A stretch of 64,000 nucleotides of DNA from Coriobacteriaceae bacterium (GCA_025992855.1 DAJPGB010000001.1:1674001-1738000), one strand, 5' to 3'. Shown: positions 1 to 9,215, counted from the first letter of the stretch. Numbers and translations: made by a program. Notes: generated from the sequence alone by a model not told the origin.

Positions 1-463
1 GATCCTCGCCGCGATCGAGCGCCAGATCGCGCAGGATGGCGTCTTCGCGCGCCTCCATGGCCTCGGCCTCGTCGTCCTCGATATGATCGTAGCCTATCAG
101 GTGCAGCATGCCGTGCACGAGCATCAGGCGGCACTCGTCGGCGGGGCTGTTGCCAAAACCGGGGGCTTGGCGGGCAATGACCTGTGGGGCCAGGATAATA
201 TCGCCGAGTTCGAGCGTCTCATCGGCAGGGATATCCTCGTCAAAAGCCGAGTCGCACTCAAACGAGAGTACGTCGGTCGTGCGATCGATACCGCGCCATT
301 CGTGGTTGAGCTCATGCATCTCGTCCTCATCGACATACGAAAGGGAGATCTCGACCTCACGTTCAACGCCCTCGGCGGCAAGCACAACCTCGCAGATGTG
401 CTCCACTTCCTGCACGTCGAGCAGCGTATCGAGCTCGGCATCGTTGCTGATCAATACACTCAA
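1..463 (-). CDS. ybeY: Endoribonuclease YbeY (rRNA maturation), C-terminus cut by window edge
   Basis: Single-metal endoribonuclease acting in 16S rRNA 3'-end maturation and ribosome quality control. The frame is open from a TTG at 463 to the window edge (154 residues visible). It carries the family metal-binding signature HGMLHLIGYDH, with histidines at about residues 117, 121 and 127. The TTG start is chosen because AGGAG lies 5 bases upstream and because it overlaps the phoH stop codon (TTGA), implying translational coupling. The phoH-ybeY order is a common bacterial arrangement. Only a few C-terminal residues should be missing. Confidence 0.93.
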   Translation of the reverse strand, partial: MSVLISNDAELDTLLDVQEVEHICEVVLAAEGVEREVEISLSYVDEDEMHELNHEWRGIDRTTDVLSFECDSAFDEDIPADETLELGDIILAPQVIARQAPGFGNSPADECRLMLVHGMLHLIGYDHIEDDEAEAMEAREDAILRDLALDRGED

Positions 464-1446
464 CGGGACTCCTTTCGGTCGCGCGAGCGCTGCTCACGCA
501 CGTCATCATAAGCATCGTATGCCTCGACGATACGACCCACCAGGGCATGGCGCACCACATCGGCGCGCTCCAGGTGTGCAAACGCCACATCGTCGACACA
601 GCCCAAAATCTTCTCGACATCCGCCAAGCCACCACGACGACCCACCAGGTCGCGCTGGCTCAGGTCGCCGGTAATCACGAACTTGGAGTTGAAGCCAAGG
701 CGTGTCAGGAACATCTTCATCTGCTCGGGCGTGGTATTTTGCGCCTCGTCGAGTACCACGAAGGCATCGCTCAGCGTACGACCGCGCATATAGGCAAGCG
801 GGGCGATCTCGATCACGCCGCGCTCCATAAGCTCATCGGTTCGCTCGCGATCCATCATGTCAAAAAGGGCGTCGTAGAGCGGACGCATGTACGGATCGAT
901 CTTTTCCTCGAGGGTGCCGGGCAAAAAGCCCAGGTTCTCCCCCGCCTCGACAACCGGACGCGTCAAGATCAAACGGCCCACCTCGTGGCGCTTGAGCGCG
1001 GCAACGGCGAGCGCCATGGCCAGATAGGTCTTACCGGTACCGGCAGGACCCAAGCCAAAGGTGATGGTATGCGAGCGGATGGCATCCACATAGCGCTTTT
1101 GCCCAAGCGTCTTGGGACGAATGACACGACCGCGGTATGAAAGCAGCACGTCATCGCGAAGCGATGTGGCCTCATGCTCGCCGTCGCGCAAGACGGCCAG
1201 GCAACGCGAGACATCGTCGGCAGACAGCGTGCGCCCGGCGGCCGCCTCACGGAAAGTATGTTCGAAAAAACGCGCCACGAGTTCGACCTCGTCCGGGTCA
1301 CCGCTCACGGCGATGCTATCGCCACGGGCGACCACGTGAGCGCGAACCAAACTCTCGAGCGCACGAAGGACGCCGTCGCCGGCGCCCAAAACGCGCGAGG
1401 GATCAATTCCCTCGGGAACGGTAAGTCTAATCTTCGAGGCTTCCAT
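460..1446 (-). CDS. phoH: PhoH-family ATPase
   Basis: Cytoplasmic PhoH-like P-loop ATPase of 328 residues, usually linked to RNA metabolism with YbeY. The Walker A motif GPAGTGKT is at residues 133-140 and a Walker B-like VVLDEAQN at about 230. The N-terminal 100 residues resemble the KH-like domain of PhoH-like proteins. The ATG at 1446 is preferred over a 5' extension of the frame because GGGAGG lies just upstream. Its first bases overlap the end of mtaB by 20 bases, and its stop overlaps the ybeY start, so mtaB-phoH-ybeY is one translational unit. The precise substrate is unknown. Confidence 0.93.
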   Translation of the reverse strand: MEASKIRLTVPEGIDPSRVLGAGDGVLRALESLVRAHVVARGDSIAVSGDPDEVELVARFFEHTFREAAAGRTLSADDVSRCLAVLRDGEHEATSLRDDVLLSYRGRVIRPKTLGQKRYVDAIRSHTITFGLGPAGTGKTYLAMALAVAALKRHEVGRLILTRPVVEAGENLGFLPGTLEEKIDPYMRPLYDALFDMMDRERTDELMERGVIEIAPLAYMRGRTLSDAFVVLDEAQNTTPEQMKMFLTRLGFNSKFVITGDLSQRDLVGRRGGLADVEKILGCVDDVAFAHLERADVVRHALVGRIVEAYDAYDDVREQRSRDRKESR

Positions 1447-2719
1447 GGACCTCCCTGCGCGCATGGACCAAGCCGGAATCATCGACTCCGATGATAGCAA
1501 CATCGAGCAGGCACGGGGCTGTAAGTCCACAGGTATCGTCAAGACGGGCATGATGGAACGAACCGAGCGTTAAATTGTCACCGTACTCAAGCACGGCACG
1601 CTCGACAGTGCCCACGCGACGACGAGCATCGGCAATAGCGAGCTCCTGCGCCGCGTCTCGCATACGGCGGCTGCGCTCGGCCATAACCTCAGGCGGCACC
1701 TGGTCGGGCATGTCGGCAGCAAGGGTACCGGGACGCTTGCTGTAGCGGAACACGTGCATACGCGAGAACCCCACGCGGCGGCACAGTGCCAGCGACTCCT
1801 CGAACTCCTCGTCCGTCTCACCAGGAAAACCGACGATGACATCGCACGAAAGAGACGCCTGGGGCAAGTTGGCGCGAATCATGCGCACCGTGTCCTCAAA
1901 GGCCTCGGCACTATAGGGACGACCCATGCGATGCAGGGTCGCCGTACAGCCGGACTGCACGGGCAGGTGCAAAAACGGGGCGATACGCTGCGGATAGCGC
2001 GCCATAACCTTAAGCAGGCGCTCAGAGATATCCATGGGTTCGACCGAGGAAATGCGCACATGCGCAATAGTCGTGCGCTCCATGATGGCCTCGAGCAGCT
2101 CATCGATTTCGACATGCTCGTCGGTCGCGCTCTTGCCATCGTAGGCACCCAGGTTCACACCGGTCAGCACCACCTCGGGCACGCCGGCCTCCTGGGCCTC
2201 GCGAACTTGCTCAAGCACGGACTCGACGGGCACGGAGCGCTCGGGGCCGCGCGCCTTCCACACAATGCAATAGGTGCAGCGATGGTTGCAGCCGTCCTGG
2301 ATCTTCACGCCCAGGCGAGAGCGACCGAGCGCATCGACCACCTCGTCATCGCTGCAGGCGGGAACGCTATCGGACTCAACGCCCAGCACCTCGCAGACAC
2401 GTTCGGCGACATCGATCTTGGACGGCTCGGCGATCACGCGATCCGAAAGCTCCAACAGCTCCTCGGGATGCAAATTGACCACGCATCCGGTCACGACCAC
2501 ATAGGGCTCGTTTGGATGGGCCAGCGCATGACGGACGGCCTTACGGGTCTTGGCCTCGGCCTCGCCCGTAACGGCACAGGTGTTAATGACGATCAGATCG
2601 GCATCGTGGGGCTCCACCATAGCAAAGCCCAGGCGCATAAGATCGGCAGTGATACGGTCAGACTCAACCCGGTTGACACGGCAGCCGAGGTTGACGACGG
2701 AAATATGGGGTGCGAGCAC
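1427..2719 (-). CDS. mtaB: tRNA t6A37 methylthiotransferase MtaB
   Basis: Radical SAM methylthiotransferase that converts t6A to ms2t6A at position 37 of ANN-decoding tRNAs. An N-terminal UPF0004 domain carries Cys13, Cys48 and Cys79 for one Fe-S cluster. The radical SAM motif CNHRCTYC (Cys144, 148, 151) follows, then a C-terminal TRAM-like region; 430 residues fits the family. The start is GTG at 2719 with AAGGAG 5 bases upstream. The gene begins just after dnaJ stops and overlaps phoH by 20 bases. Assignment to MtaB rather than MiaB or RimO rests on the NLGCRVN N-terminus and on the dnaJ-mtaB-phoH context. Confidence 0.9.
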   Translation of the reverse strand: MLAPHISVVNLGCRVNRVESDRITADLMRLGFAMVEPHDADLIVINTCAVTGEAEAKTRKAVRHALAHPNEPYVVVTGCVVNLHPEELLELSDRVIAEPSKIDVAERVCEVLGVESDSVPACSDDEVVDALGRSRLGVKIQDGCNHRCTYCIVWKARGPERSVPVESVLEQVREAQEAGVPEVVLTGVNLGAYDGKSATDEHVEIDELLEAIMERTTIAHVRISSVEPMDISERLLKVMARYPQRIAPFLHLPVQSGCTATLHRMGRPYSAEAFEDTVRMIRANLPQASLSCDVIVGFPGETDEEFEESLALCRRVGFSRMHVFRYSKRPGTLAADMPDQVPPEVMAERSRRMRDAAQELAIADARRRVGTVERAVLEYGDNLTLGSFHHARLDDTCGLTAPCLLDVAIIGVDDSGLVHARREVHGSLED

Positions 2720-2728
2720 GCGGGCTCC

Positions 2729-3877
2729 TTAATCGAGGATATCGTCGAGGGCACTCTTGATACGGTCGGTCACCGACTTCTTACCGGAAGCGACGTCATC
2801 GCCCATCTCATCGGCAAAAGCACGGAGCAGCTCGCGTTGCTTATTGGAAAGATTGGTGGGAACGACCACGCGCAGTTGCACGATCAGGCGGCCACGCGAA
2901 CCGCCACCGCCAATGCGCGGCATTCCGTAATTATTGACGCTCACGGTGTCGCCGTACTGGGCACCGGCGGGAACCGTCACCTTAACGACCTCGTCGGGCA
3001 TAATGCCCTCGACCTCGATCTCGCAGCCGAGCGCAGCCTGCGCAATCGAGATATCGCTCACCAGGTACAGATCGTCACCGTTGCGCTTAAAACGCTCGTG
3101 GTCGGCGACGCGCACGTTGACAATCAAGTCGCCCGAAGGCTCGCCGCGAAGGCCGGCCTCGCCAAAGCCGCTCACACGCAGCTGGCGACCGGTAGAAACG
3201 CCGGCGGGAATATCGATGTCGATCTTTTCATGCGAAGGCGTGCGGCCCTGACCGTCGCAGGTCTCGCAGGGATGGTCGATAACCGTGCCCTCGCCATGGC
3301 AGTCGGGGCAAGGCGAGGAAGACTGAACCTGGCCCAGGAACGAACGCTGAACCGTCGTGACGTAGCCCGTACCGTGGCAACGGCCGCACTGCTTTTCCTG
3401 TGCGCCCTCTGCCCTACCGGTGCCATTGCAGTCCTCGCAAGGAGCAAGGCGGTCATAGCTGATCGTCTTTTTGCAGCCGAGCGCCGCCTCCTCGAGCGTC
3501 ACCGAAAGCGAGATGGCCATGTCACGTCCGCGACGACGCTCACGACGGCTGCGGGCGCCTCCGCCGGCACCGCCGCCAAAGAACGACGAGAACAAGTCGT
3601 CCATGCCCATGCCACCAAAGATATCGTTGATATCGACGTAGCCCGAACCACCAGGGCCGTCGGCAGTGCCGTAACGGTCGTAGTTAGCACGTTTCTGTTC
3701 ATCGGAAAGAACGGAATAGGCCTCGTTGAGCTCCTTGAACTTGGCCTCGGCCTCGGGGTCGTCCGAAACATCCGGATGTACGGTACGGGCCTTCTTTAGA
3801 AACGCACGCTTAATCGTCCGCGCGTCGGCATCCTTGTCGACGCCAAGCACCTCGTAGTAATCCCTATTTTCCGACAC
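2729..3877 (-). CDS. dnaJ: Molecular chaperone DnaJ (complete, canonical)
   Basis: Hsp40 co-chaperone that delivers substrates to DnaK and stimulates its ATPase. Domains in order: J domain with HPD at 34-36; a G/F-rich stretch at about 72-112 ending in a basic RSRRERRRGR run; a zinc region with four CxxCxGxG repeats (Cys147/150, 164/167, 190/193, 204/207); and both C-terminal substrate-binding lobes, 382 residues in all. The start is GTG at 3877 (VSENRDYYEVLG); an upstream ATG in frame would add 22 non-conserved residues and lacks a good ribosome binding site. No hrcA, grpE or dnaK is adjacent. Confidence 0.95.
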   Translation of the reverse strand: MSENRDYYEVLGVDKDADARTIKRAFLKKARTVHPDVSDDPEAEAKFKELNEAYSVLSDEQKRANYDRYGTADGPGGSGYVDINDIFGGMGMDDLFSSFFGGGAGGGARSRRERRRGRDMAISLSVTLEEAALGCKKTISYDRLAPCEDCNGTGRAEGAQEKQCGRCHGTGYVTTVQRSFLGQVQSSSPCPDCHGEGTVIDHPCETCDGQGRTPSHEKIDIDIPAGVSTGRQLRVSGFGEAGLRGEPSGDLIVNVRVADHERFKRNGDDLYLVSDISIAQAALGCEIEVEGIMPDEVVKVTVPAGAQYGDTVSVNNYGMPRIGGGGSRGRLIVQLRVVVPTNLSNKQRELLRAFADEMGDDVASGKKSVTDRIKSALDDILD

Positions 3878-3958
3878 GACAGAATCCTTCCGACTTTCAT
3901 TATTGTCACAGTGCGTCCTATACCCAAGCCGGGCCGACCGCAAACAGAGGGTTTGATG

Positions 3959-5062
3959 TTATTGCATTTGGTACGGCGAAAGCATGGCCCGTTGCGAGCA
4001 ACTTGCGAACCAAACCGACACGAGCGCGAACATGAAGCCGTTGGCAAAACCGTTGGCAAACTGCATCGCGCCGCGCTTCCACCACAGCAGGCTGCGATGA
4101 AGCACACCGTCCGAAAGCACCATGAACATGCCCATGGTAAACGGAATAAAGCACATCACGGCGAAGGCCGAGAACACGCCCGAGATGGCCGACAGCACCA
4201 AAAATGGCGCCACGATGCCCATCAGGTAAAAACCGGTACGGGCCTTGCCTTCCAGGCGCTCGGCCTCAACATGGGCGCGGCCGACAAGATCGCCACCCGA
4301 GGCACCGTTGGTGCCGGCGTGACCCATACCGCTAATGCGGACCTCGTCGCCGTCATGCGTGCCGGCAGGAAACTCAATCGTCTGCTCGGAGGTCACACGG
4401 GTTCGCCCGCTGCCACCGCAATCGGGGCAGGGGTCGGCCACGACCTTACCGGAACCGCCGCACTCGGGGCAGACCGACTGGAACGTGCCCGCACCAAACA
4501 GGAAGGACAGGTCGACGTCGATGTGGCCGCGGCCACCGCAGCTCGGGCAGGTATGTGCATGCTCGGACGAAACGGAGCCCGAGCCGCCGCAGTGACCACA
4601 GGTATCGAAGCGCGTGTAGCGGACGGTCTTGCGGGCACCGCCCTTGGCCTCCTTGGCGTCGAGTTTGATATCGACGACCACGTTGGCGCCGTTCTCGGGA
4701 TTGTAGGCAGCCTGGCCGCGACGCTGCTGGCCCCAGGCGCCACCAAAGGGAAAGCCGCCCTCAAAGGGATTGCCATAGCCCGTGTTGCCGGCGTAGCCGC
4801 CACCATAGGGCGAAGCCGTAGGAGCACCGGCAAATGGATTGCCAGAACGCATGGCGTCGTAGCGCGCACGTTTTTGCTCATCCGAAAGCACGGCATAGGC
4901 CTCGGAAACCTCTTTAAACTTTTCCTCGGCATCCGGCTCTTTGTTGACGTCCGGATGGAGCTTGCGGGCCTTTTGCTGGAAGGCCTTTTGAATATCACGC
5001 GAGGTGGCGTCCTTGGAGACACCCAGAATCTCGTAGTAATCTTTTTCGTTCATCGTCGCCAT
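3959..5062 (-). CDS. DnaJ-like protein with C-terminal membrane segments
   Basis: A 367-residue Hsp40-like protein. Seen: a J domain with intact HPD at 36-38, a G/F/Y-rich linker at about 73-118, and four CxxCxGxG zinc repeats (Cys155/158, 172/175, 198/201, 212/215). The start of the C-terminal substrate lobe runs to GGDL at about 256-259. From there the usual second lobe and dimerisation region are missing. They are replaced by a short charged linker and about three hydrophobic helices (roughly 278-300, 301-316, 337-355). The start is ATG 5062, with AGGAGG 9 bases upstream. The inferred role is a membrane-tethered co-chaperone recruiting DnaK to the inner face of the membrane. There is no frameshift: a single open frame covers both parts. 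Confidence 0.85.
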   Translation of the reverse strand: MATMNEKDYYEILGVSKDATSRDIQKAFQQKARKLHPDVNKEPDAEEKFKEVSEAYAVLSDEQKRARYDAMRSGNPFAGAPTASPYGGGYAGNTGYGNPFEGGFPFGGAWGQQRRGQAAYNPENGANVVVDIKLDAKEAKGGARKTVRYTRFDTCGHCGGSGSVSSEHAHTCPSCGGRGHIDVDLSFLFGAGTFQSVCPECGGSGKVVADPCPDCGGSGRTRVTSEQTIEFPAGTHDGDEVRISGMGHAGTNGASGGDLVGRAHVEAERLEGKARTGFYLMGIVAPFLVLSAISGVFSAFAVMCFIPFTMGMFMVLSDGVLHRSLLWWKRGAMQFANGFANGFMFALVSVWFASCSQRAMLSPYQMQ

Positions 5063-5104
5063 GCGCGGCAACCTCCTGCTCACAGCAGCGTATATATTCC
5101 GGTA

Positions 5105-5119
5105 ATTCTACCCGAGCGG
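5105..5119 (-). promoter_or_regulatory. Candidate promoter of the membrane DnaJ-like gene
   Basis: The minus strand reads CCGCTCGGG immediately followed by a TAGAAT -10-like hexamer, about 43 bases upstream of the start codon. The same CCGCTCGGG box abuts the -10-like hexamer in front of lepA (9223-9237). No convincing -35 is visible. Confidence 0.35.
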
Positions 5120-5120
5120 C

Positions 5121-6353
5121 CTAAGCTAGATCCCAAAACAGCTCGAACAGAACATTTCCATCGAGCCAGCCCAGGTGGGTCGGCGCCAGACGAGCTCGAA
5201 CATGGCCCGCGACGACATCTGCCGAAGTGAAGGGTCCCTCATGAACCCCGAGCGTCTCGGGCACCCAAGTGGCAAGACCCAATTCGAGCGCGCGATCGCA
5301 GGCAGCTGTCAGCCCATCGGCCGGGATGACACGAGCCGCGCGAACCAACAGGTCGGACGCGACACCGCGCGTCATGCGACAAGCAAGCATCAAGTCTTCG
5401 GCGACAGCCTCGCGCTGCGACAGAAATTCGGCCTCGAACGCCGTCGCGTCATCGTCACGTTGCACCAGACGCACGCGGTACGCATCGCCTCGAGAAGACA
5501 CGCCGGGGAACAAACCTGCAAGACGGTCGAAGTCCTCGTCGTCGAGCATGCCCGCGGCAGAACGACCCAGGCCCAGGTAGCCCCGTCCGGTCCAGTAGGC
5601 AATGTTATGGGCGCACTCATGGCCGTAGAGCGCGTAGCTCGCCACCTCATACGGATGATAGCCGGCCGCACTCAGGCGCTCACGCGCCGCGTCCATGCAC
5701 GAAGCCTGAAAATCCTCGTCGGGCTCGAGCGACTCGTCACGGCATGCCATGCGATAGAGTGGCGTGCCCTCCTCGAGCGTGAGCGGGTACACCGATACAT
5801 GATGCGGCGCCGCCGCCAGCACGCCATCGAGCGTGCTCCGCCAGCTTGCGGCCGTCTGCCCGGGAAGGCCGCACATCAGGTCGCACGACACATCGAGGCC
5901 AGCGTCCTTCACCGTCGCGATAGCCGCAAGTGCCCGATTGGCATCGTGAATGCGGCCAATAGCAGCCAGCTCGGTATTGTCGAGTGTTTGCACGCCCAGA
6001 GAGATGCGCGTGACACCCGCCCCGGCAAGCGCGGTGGCGAGCTCAGCGGTCAGGGATTCAGGATTGGCTTCGCAAGTAAATTCAGCGGGTTTGCACCACA
6101 TGGAGATACGACGGGCAAGTTCCACCAGGCGCTCCCCAGCAAGTGACGGCGTGCCGCCGCCAGTATAGACCGTGCGGACCTGCGCAAGCGCCCCGGCGTC
6201 GCCGAAGGAATCGAGGCGCGCATACAGCTGCTCAAAATAGGAATCGAGCGCAGCATCCAAATCACACGCAGCAAAGCTGCGCGAGTCAAAGTCGCAATAG
6301 CGGCATTTTTGAGCGCAAAACGGCACGTGCACGTACAGCGCGGTAACGGCCAC
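5121..6353 (-). CDS. hemW: Radical SAM heme chaperone HemW
   Basis: Coproporphyrinogen III oxidase-like radical SAM protein. The family now appears to be a heme chaperone rather than the CPO enzyme. The motif CAQKCRYCDF at 13-22 gives Cys13, Cys17, Cys20 and an adjacent Cys-Asp-Phe, typical of HemW. YTGGGTPS and the C-terminal HemN-like domain follow; 410 residues. The start is GTG at 6353, with GGAGG 7 bases upstream inside the last codons of dusB. The gap to dusB is two bases, indicating co-translation. Confidence 0.88.
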   Translation of the reverse strand: MAVTALYVHVPFCAQKCRYCDFDSRSFAACDLDAALDSYFEQLYARLDSFGDAGALAQVRTVYTGGGTPSLAGERLVELARRISMWCKPAEFTCEANPESLTAELATALAGAGVTRISLGVQTLDNTELAAIGRIHDANRALAAIATVKDAGLDVSCDLMCGLPGQTAASWRSTLDGVLAAAPHHVSVYPLTLEEGTPLYRMACRDESLEPDEDFQASCMDAARERLSAAGYHPYEVASYALYGHECAHNIAYWTGRGYLGLGRSAAGMLDDEDFDRLAGLFPGVSSRGDAYRVRLVQRDDDATAFEAEFLSQREAVAEDLMLACRMTRGVASDLLVRAARVIPADGLTAACDRALELGLATWVPETLGVHEGPFTSADVVAGHVRARLAPTHLGWLDGNVLFELFWDLA

Positions 6354-6355
6354 CC

Positions 6356-7399
6356 TTAAGCCTCCAGCGGATGAGCGGGCACCGACTCACCGGCGGCAAG
6401 CGCGGCCTCGCAGGCCACCACGTCGCGCTCGATATCATCGACCAGCGCCATAAACTCCTCGTACGTAGAGCAACGCACCACCTGAGCGCGCCAGGCGGCG
6501 GCATGGGGCATGCCCTTTAAGTACCAGCTTGCGTACGTGCGAGCACGCGACATGAGCGGCAGAAGCTCATGCGTCAACGTCAGGTGCTCGCGCAGAGCCT
6601 CCAGGCGCTCGACCGAGGAGCGAGAAGGAACCGGCGTGCCATCGAGTGCAAGGACTCGGGCATCGCCGAACACCCACGGATTGCCGTAGATGCCGCGCGC
6701 GATAAACACCGCGCTGGCACCCGAGCCGTGCAGATGCTCAGCAGCGTCCTCGGCCGAGAACACATCGCCCGAACCAATCACGGGAATCTCGACAGCGTCG
6801 GCAACCTCATCGACGACTGACCAATCAGCCTGGCCCGTGTAGAGCTGCGTGGCGCAACGACCATGCACGGCGACTGCGGCAGCCCCTGCGCCCTCAAGCA
6901 TCTGGGCAAACGTCGCGGCATTACGGTCCTCGGCATAAAAGCCCTTGCGGATCTTGACGGTCACGGGCACGTGCGCCGCGCCCACCGTGGCCTCGACGAT
7001 CTTCTCCGCCAGATCGGGCGTGCGCATGAGCGCCGAACCCTCGCCCTTGGTAACAACCTTGCGGGCGGGGCATGCCATATTGATATCGATGAGCGACAGG
7101 CGATCGCCAACGCGCTCCTCGACGGCGGCGACGGCGCTCGCAAACTGATCGGGCTTGGAGCCAAAGAGCTGCACGCAAATCTGCGGCTCCTCGTCGGCCG
7201 GCAGCACCAGGCGCCACGTTTTGTTGCTGGCATAGGCAAGGCCTGCCACGCTCACCATCTCGCTGTAGGCAAGGTTGGCACCGCGTCGGCGACACATGAT
7301 GCGATAGGCGGGGTCGGTCACGCCCGCCATGGGAGCCATAAGGAACGGCTGCTCGGCATAGGCGCCCAGCAGCCGCTTGCTGTATTCAGAAAGCGCCAT
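6356..7399 (-). CDS. dusB: tRNA-dihydrouridine synthase (DusB type)
   Basis: FMN-dependent TIM-barrel enzyme reducing uridines in the tRNA D-loop. The N-terminal FLMAPMAGVTDPAYR motif and the catalytic cysteine in NMACPARK (Cys110) are present, as are the FMN phosphate-binding SGDVFS and ARGIYGNPW segments; 347 residues. The ATG at 7399 lies five bases from the end of lepA. The assignment to the DusB subfamily is by overall motif pattern. The genes lepA, dusB and hemW run head to tail with almost no spacing. Confidence 0.9.
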   Translation of the reverse strand: MALSEYSKRLLGAYAEQPFLMAPMAGVTDPAYRIMCRRRGANLAYSEMVSVAGLAYASNKTWRLVLPADEEPQICVQLFGSKPDQFASAVAAVEERVGDRLSLIDINMACPARKVVTKGEGSALMRTPDLAEKIVEATVGAAHVPVTVKIRKGFYAEDRNAATFAQMLEGAGAAAVAVHGRCATQLYTGQADWSVVDEVADAVEIPVIGSGDVFSAEDAAEHLHGSGASAVFIARGIYGNPWVFGDARVLALDGTPVPSRSSVERLEALREHLTLTHELLPLMSRARTYASWYLKGMPHAAAWRAQVVRCSTYEEFMALVDDIERDVVACEAALAAGESVPAHPLEA

Positions 7400-7403
7400 G
7401 GAC

Positions 7404-9215
7404 CTACTCGTCCACCTTGAGGATCGCCATAAACGCCTCCTGCGGGACCTCGACCGAGCCGATAGCCTTCATGCGCTTCTTGCCCTCTTTCTGCTTCTCA
7501 AGCAGTTTGCGCTTACGCGAGATATCGCCGCCGTAGCACTTCGCAAGAACGTCCTTGCGACGCGCCTTGACGGTGGAACGGGCGATGATCTTGTTGCCGA
7601 TAGCACCCTGGATGGGCACCTCGAAAAGCTGACGCGGGATGATCTCCTTGAGCTTGTCGCACAGGCCACGGGCCAGGCCATATGCCTTGTCCTTATGGAC
7701 GATAAACGAAAGCGCGTCCACCTCGTCGCCCGAAAGCAAAATATCGAGCTTCACGAGCTCGGAGGGGCGATATTCGTTGAACTCGTAGTCGAGCGAGGCG
7801 TAACCCTTGGTGCGACTCTTGAGCTGATCAAAGAAGTCCAAGATGAGCTCGGCGAGCGGCATATCGAAGCGCATCTCGACCGATTTGCTCGTCAGGTGGA
7901 TCATATCGGTCGTGACGCCGCGGTGCTCGATAGCGAGCTGCATGACGGCACCCGTATACTCGGGCGGGCAGATGATCTTTGCCTTGAGGTAGGGCTCTTC
8001 GATACGCTCGATGCGCGTGGCCTCGGGCAGATCCTGCGGGCTGCGGACATCGATCATTTCGCCGTCGGTCTTGTAGACGTGATAGTCGACCGAGGGACTC
8101 GTGGCAATGAGGTCCAGGTTGAACTCGCGCTCCAGGCGTTCCTTGACGACTTCCATGTGCAGCAGGCCCAGGAAGCCCACGCGGAAGCCAAAGCCGAGCG
8201 CCACCGAGGTCTCGGGCTCCCACACCAACGACGGGTCGTTGACGTGCAGCTTATCGAGCGCGTCACGCAGGTTCTCGTAGTCCTTATTATCGATCGGGAA
8301 CAGGCCCGTATAGACCATGGGCTTGGCCTCGCGATAACCGGGCAGCGGCTCGGGGCAGGGGTTCGACGCCCACGTAAGGGTATCGCCCACGCGCACAGCC
8401 TCGGGGTCCTTCAGGCCCGTGACCACGTATCCGACCTCGCCGACCGTCAGCACGTCGACCGGGGTCTCGGCGGGACGCTTGACGCCCACGCCATCGACCA
8501 AAAAGTCGCCCTTTGCCTGCATCATGCGCAGGGTATCGCCCTTTTTGATGGAACCGTCAAAGATGCGCACCGTGGCGACGACACCACGATACTCGTCGAA
8601 GTACGAATCCAGGATGAGTGCCTTGAGCGGCGCGTTCGCATCGCCCTTGGGCGGAGAGATCAAAAAGACAATGGACTCCAGCAGATCGTGGATGCCCTCG
8701 CCGGTCTTGCCCGAGACACACACGGCATCATCGGCAGGGATCGCCAAGTCATCCTCGATCTCGGTCTTGACCTCATCGGGATGGGCCGAGGGCAGGTCGA
8801 TCTTGTTGATGGCCGGCACAATGTCCAGATTGGCGTTCATGGCGAGCGTCGCATTGGAAACGGTCTGCGCCTCGACGCCCTGCGTGGCGTCGACAACGAG
8901 TACCGCGCCCTCACAGGCTGCCAGCGAGCGCGAGACCTCATAGGTAAAGTCCACGTGGCCCGGCGTATCGATCAGATTGAACTGATACGTCTCACCATCG
9001 TCGGCGTCATAGGAAACGCGGACGGCATTGGACTTGATCGTAATGCCGCGCTCGCGCTCGATATCCATGGTGTCGAGCAGCTGCGACTCCATGTCGCGTT
9101 CGTCGACGGTATGGGTGAGCTCGAGGATGCGGTCGCTGATCGTGGACTTGCCATGGTCGATATGCGCAACGATCGAGAAGTTGCGGATGTGGGAAATGTC
9201 AATTGAAGTATTCAT
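7404..9215 (-). CDS. lepA: Elongation factor 4 (LepA)
   Basis: Translational GTPase involved in ribosome assembly and back-translocation. The G1 motif AHIDHGKST at 17-25, DTPGHVDF (G3) and NKIDLPSA (G4) are present, followed by EF-G-like domains and the LepA-specific C-terminus; 603 residues is the family length. The ATG at 9215 is chosen because homology begins at once (IDISHIRNFSIVAHID); the frame extends upstream through a terminator. There is no good ribosome binding site, and a -10-like hexamer ends eight bases before the ATG, so the mRNA may be leaderless. Confidence 0.95.
   Translation of the reverse strand: MNTSIDISHIRNFSIVAHIDHGKSTISDRILELTHTVDERDMESQLLDTMDIERERGITIKSNAVRVSYDADDGETYQFNLIDTPGHVDFTYEVSRSLAACEGAVLVVDATQGVEAQTVSNATLAMNANLDIVPAINKIDLPSAHPDEVKTEIEDDLAIPADDAVCVSGKTGEGIHDLLESIVFLISPPKGDANAPLKALILDSYFDEYRGVVATVRIFDGSIKKGDTLRMMQAKGDFLVDGVGVKRPAETPVDVLTVGEVGYVVTGLKDPEAVRVGDTLTWASNPCPEPLPGYREAKPMVYTGLFPIDNKDYENLRDALDKLHVNDPSLVWEPETSVALGFGFRVGFLGLLHMEVVKERLEREFNLDLIATSPSVDYHVYKTDGEMIDVRSPQDLPEATRIERIEEPYLKAKIICPPEYTGAVMQLAIEHRGVTTDMIHLTSKSVEMRFDMPLAELILDFFDQLKSRTKGYASLDYEFNEYRPSELVKLDILLSGDEVDALSFIVHKDKAYGLARGLCDKLKEIIPRQLFEVPIQGAIGNKIIARSTVKARRKDVLAKCYGGDISRKRKLLEKQKEGKKRMKAIGSVEVPQEAFMAILKVDE

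Noticed and set aside
1754..3799. 681-residue plus-strand open frame opposite mtaB and dnaJ
   Set aside because: Spans two well-supported minus-strand genes and has no recognisable domain.
3878..3958. CIRCE operator before dnaJ
   Set aside because: No TTAGCACTC / GAGTGCTAA repeat is present in this gap or upstream of 5062.
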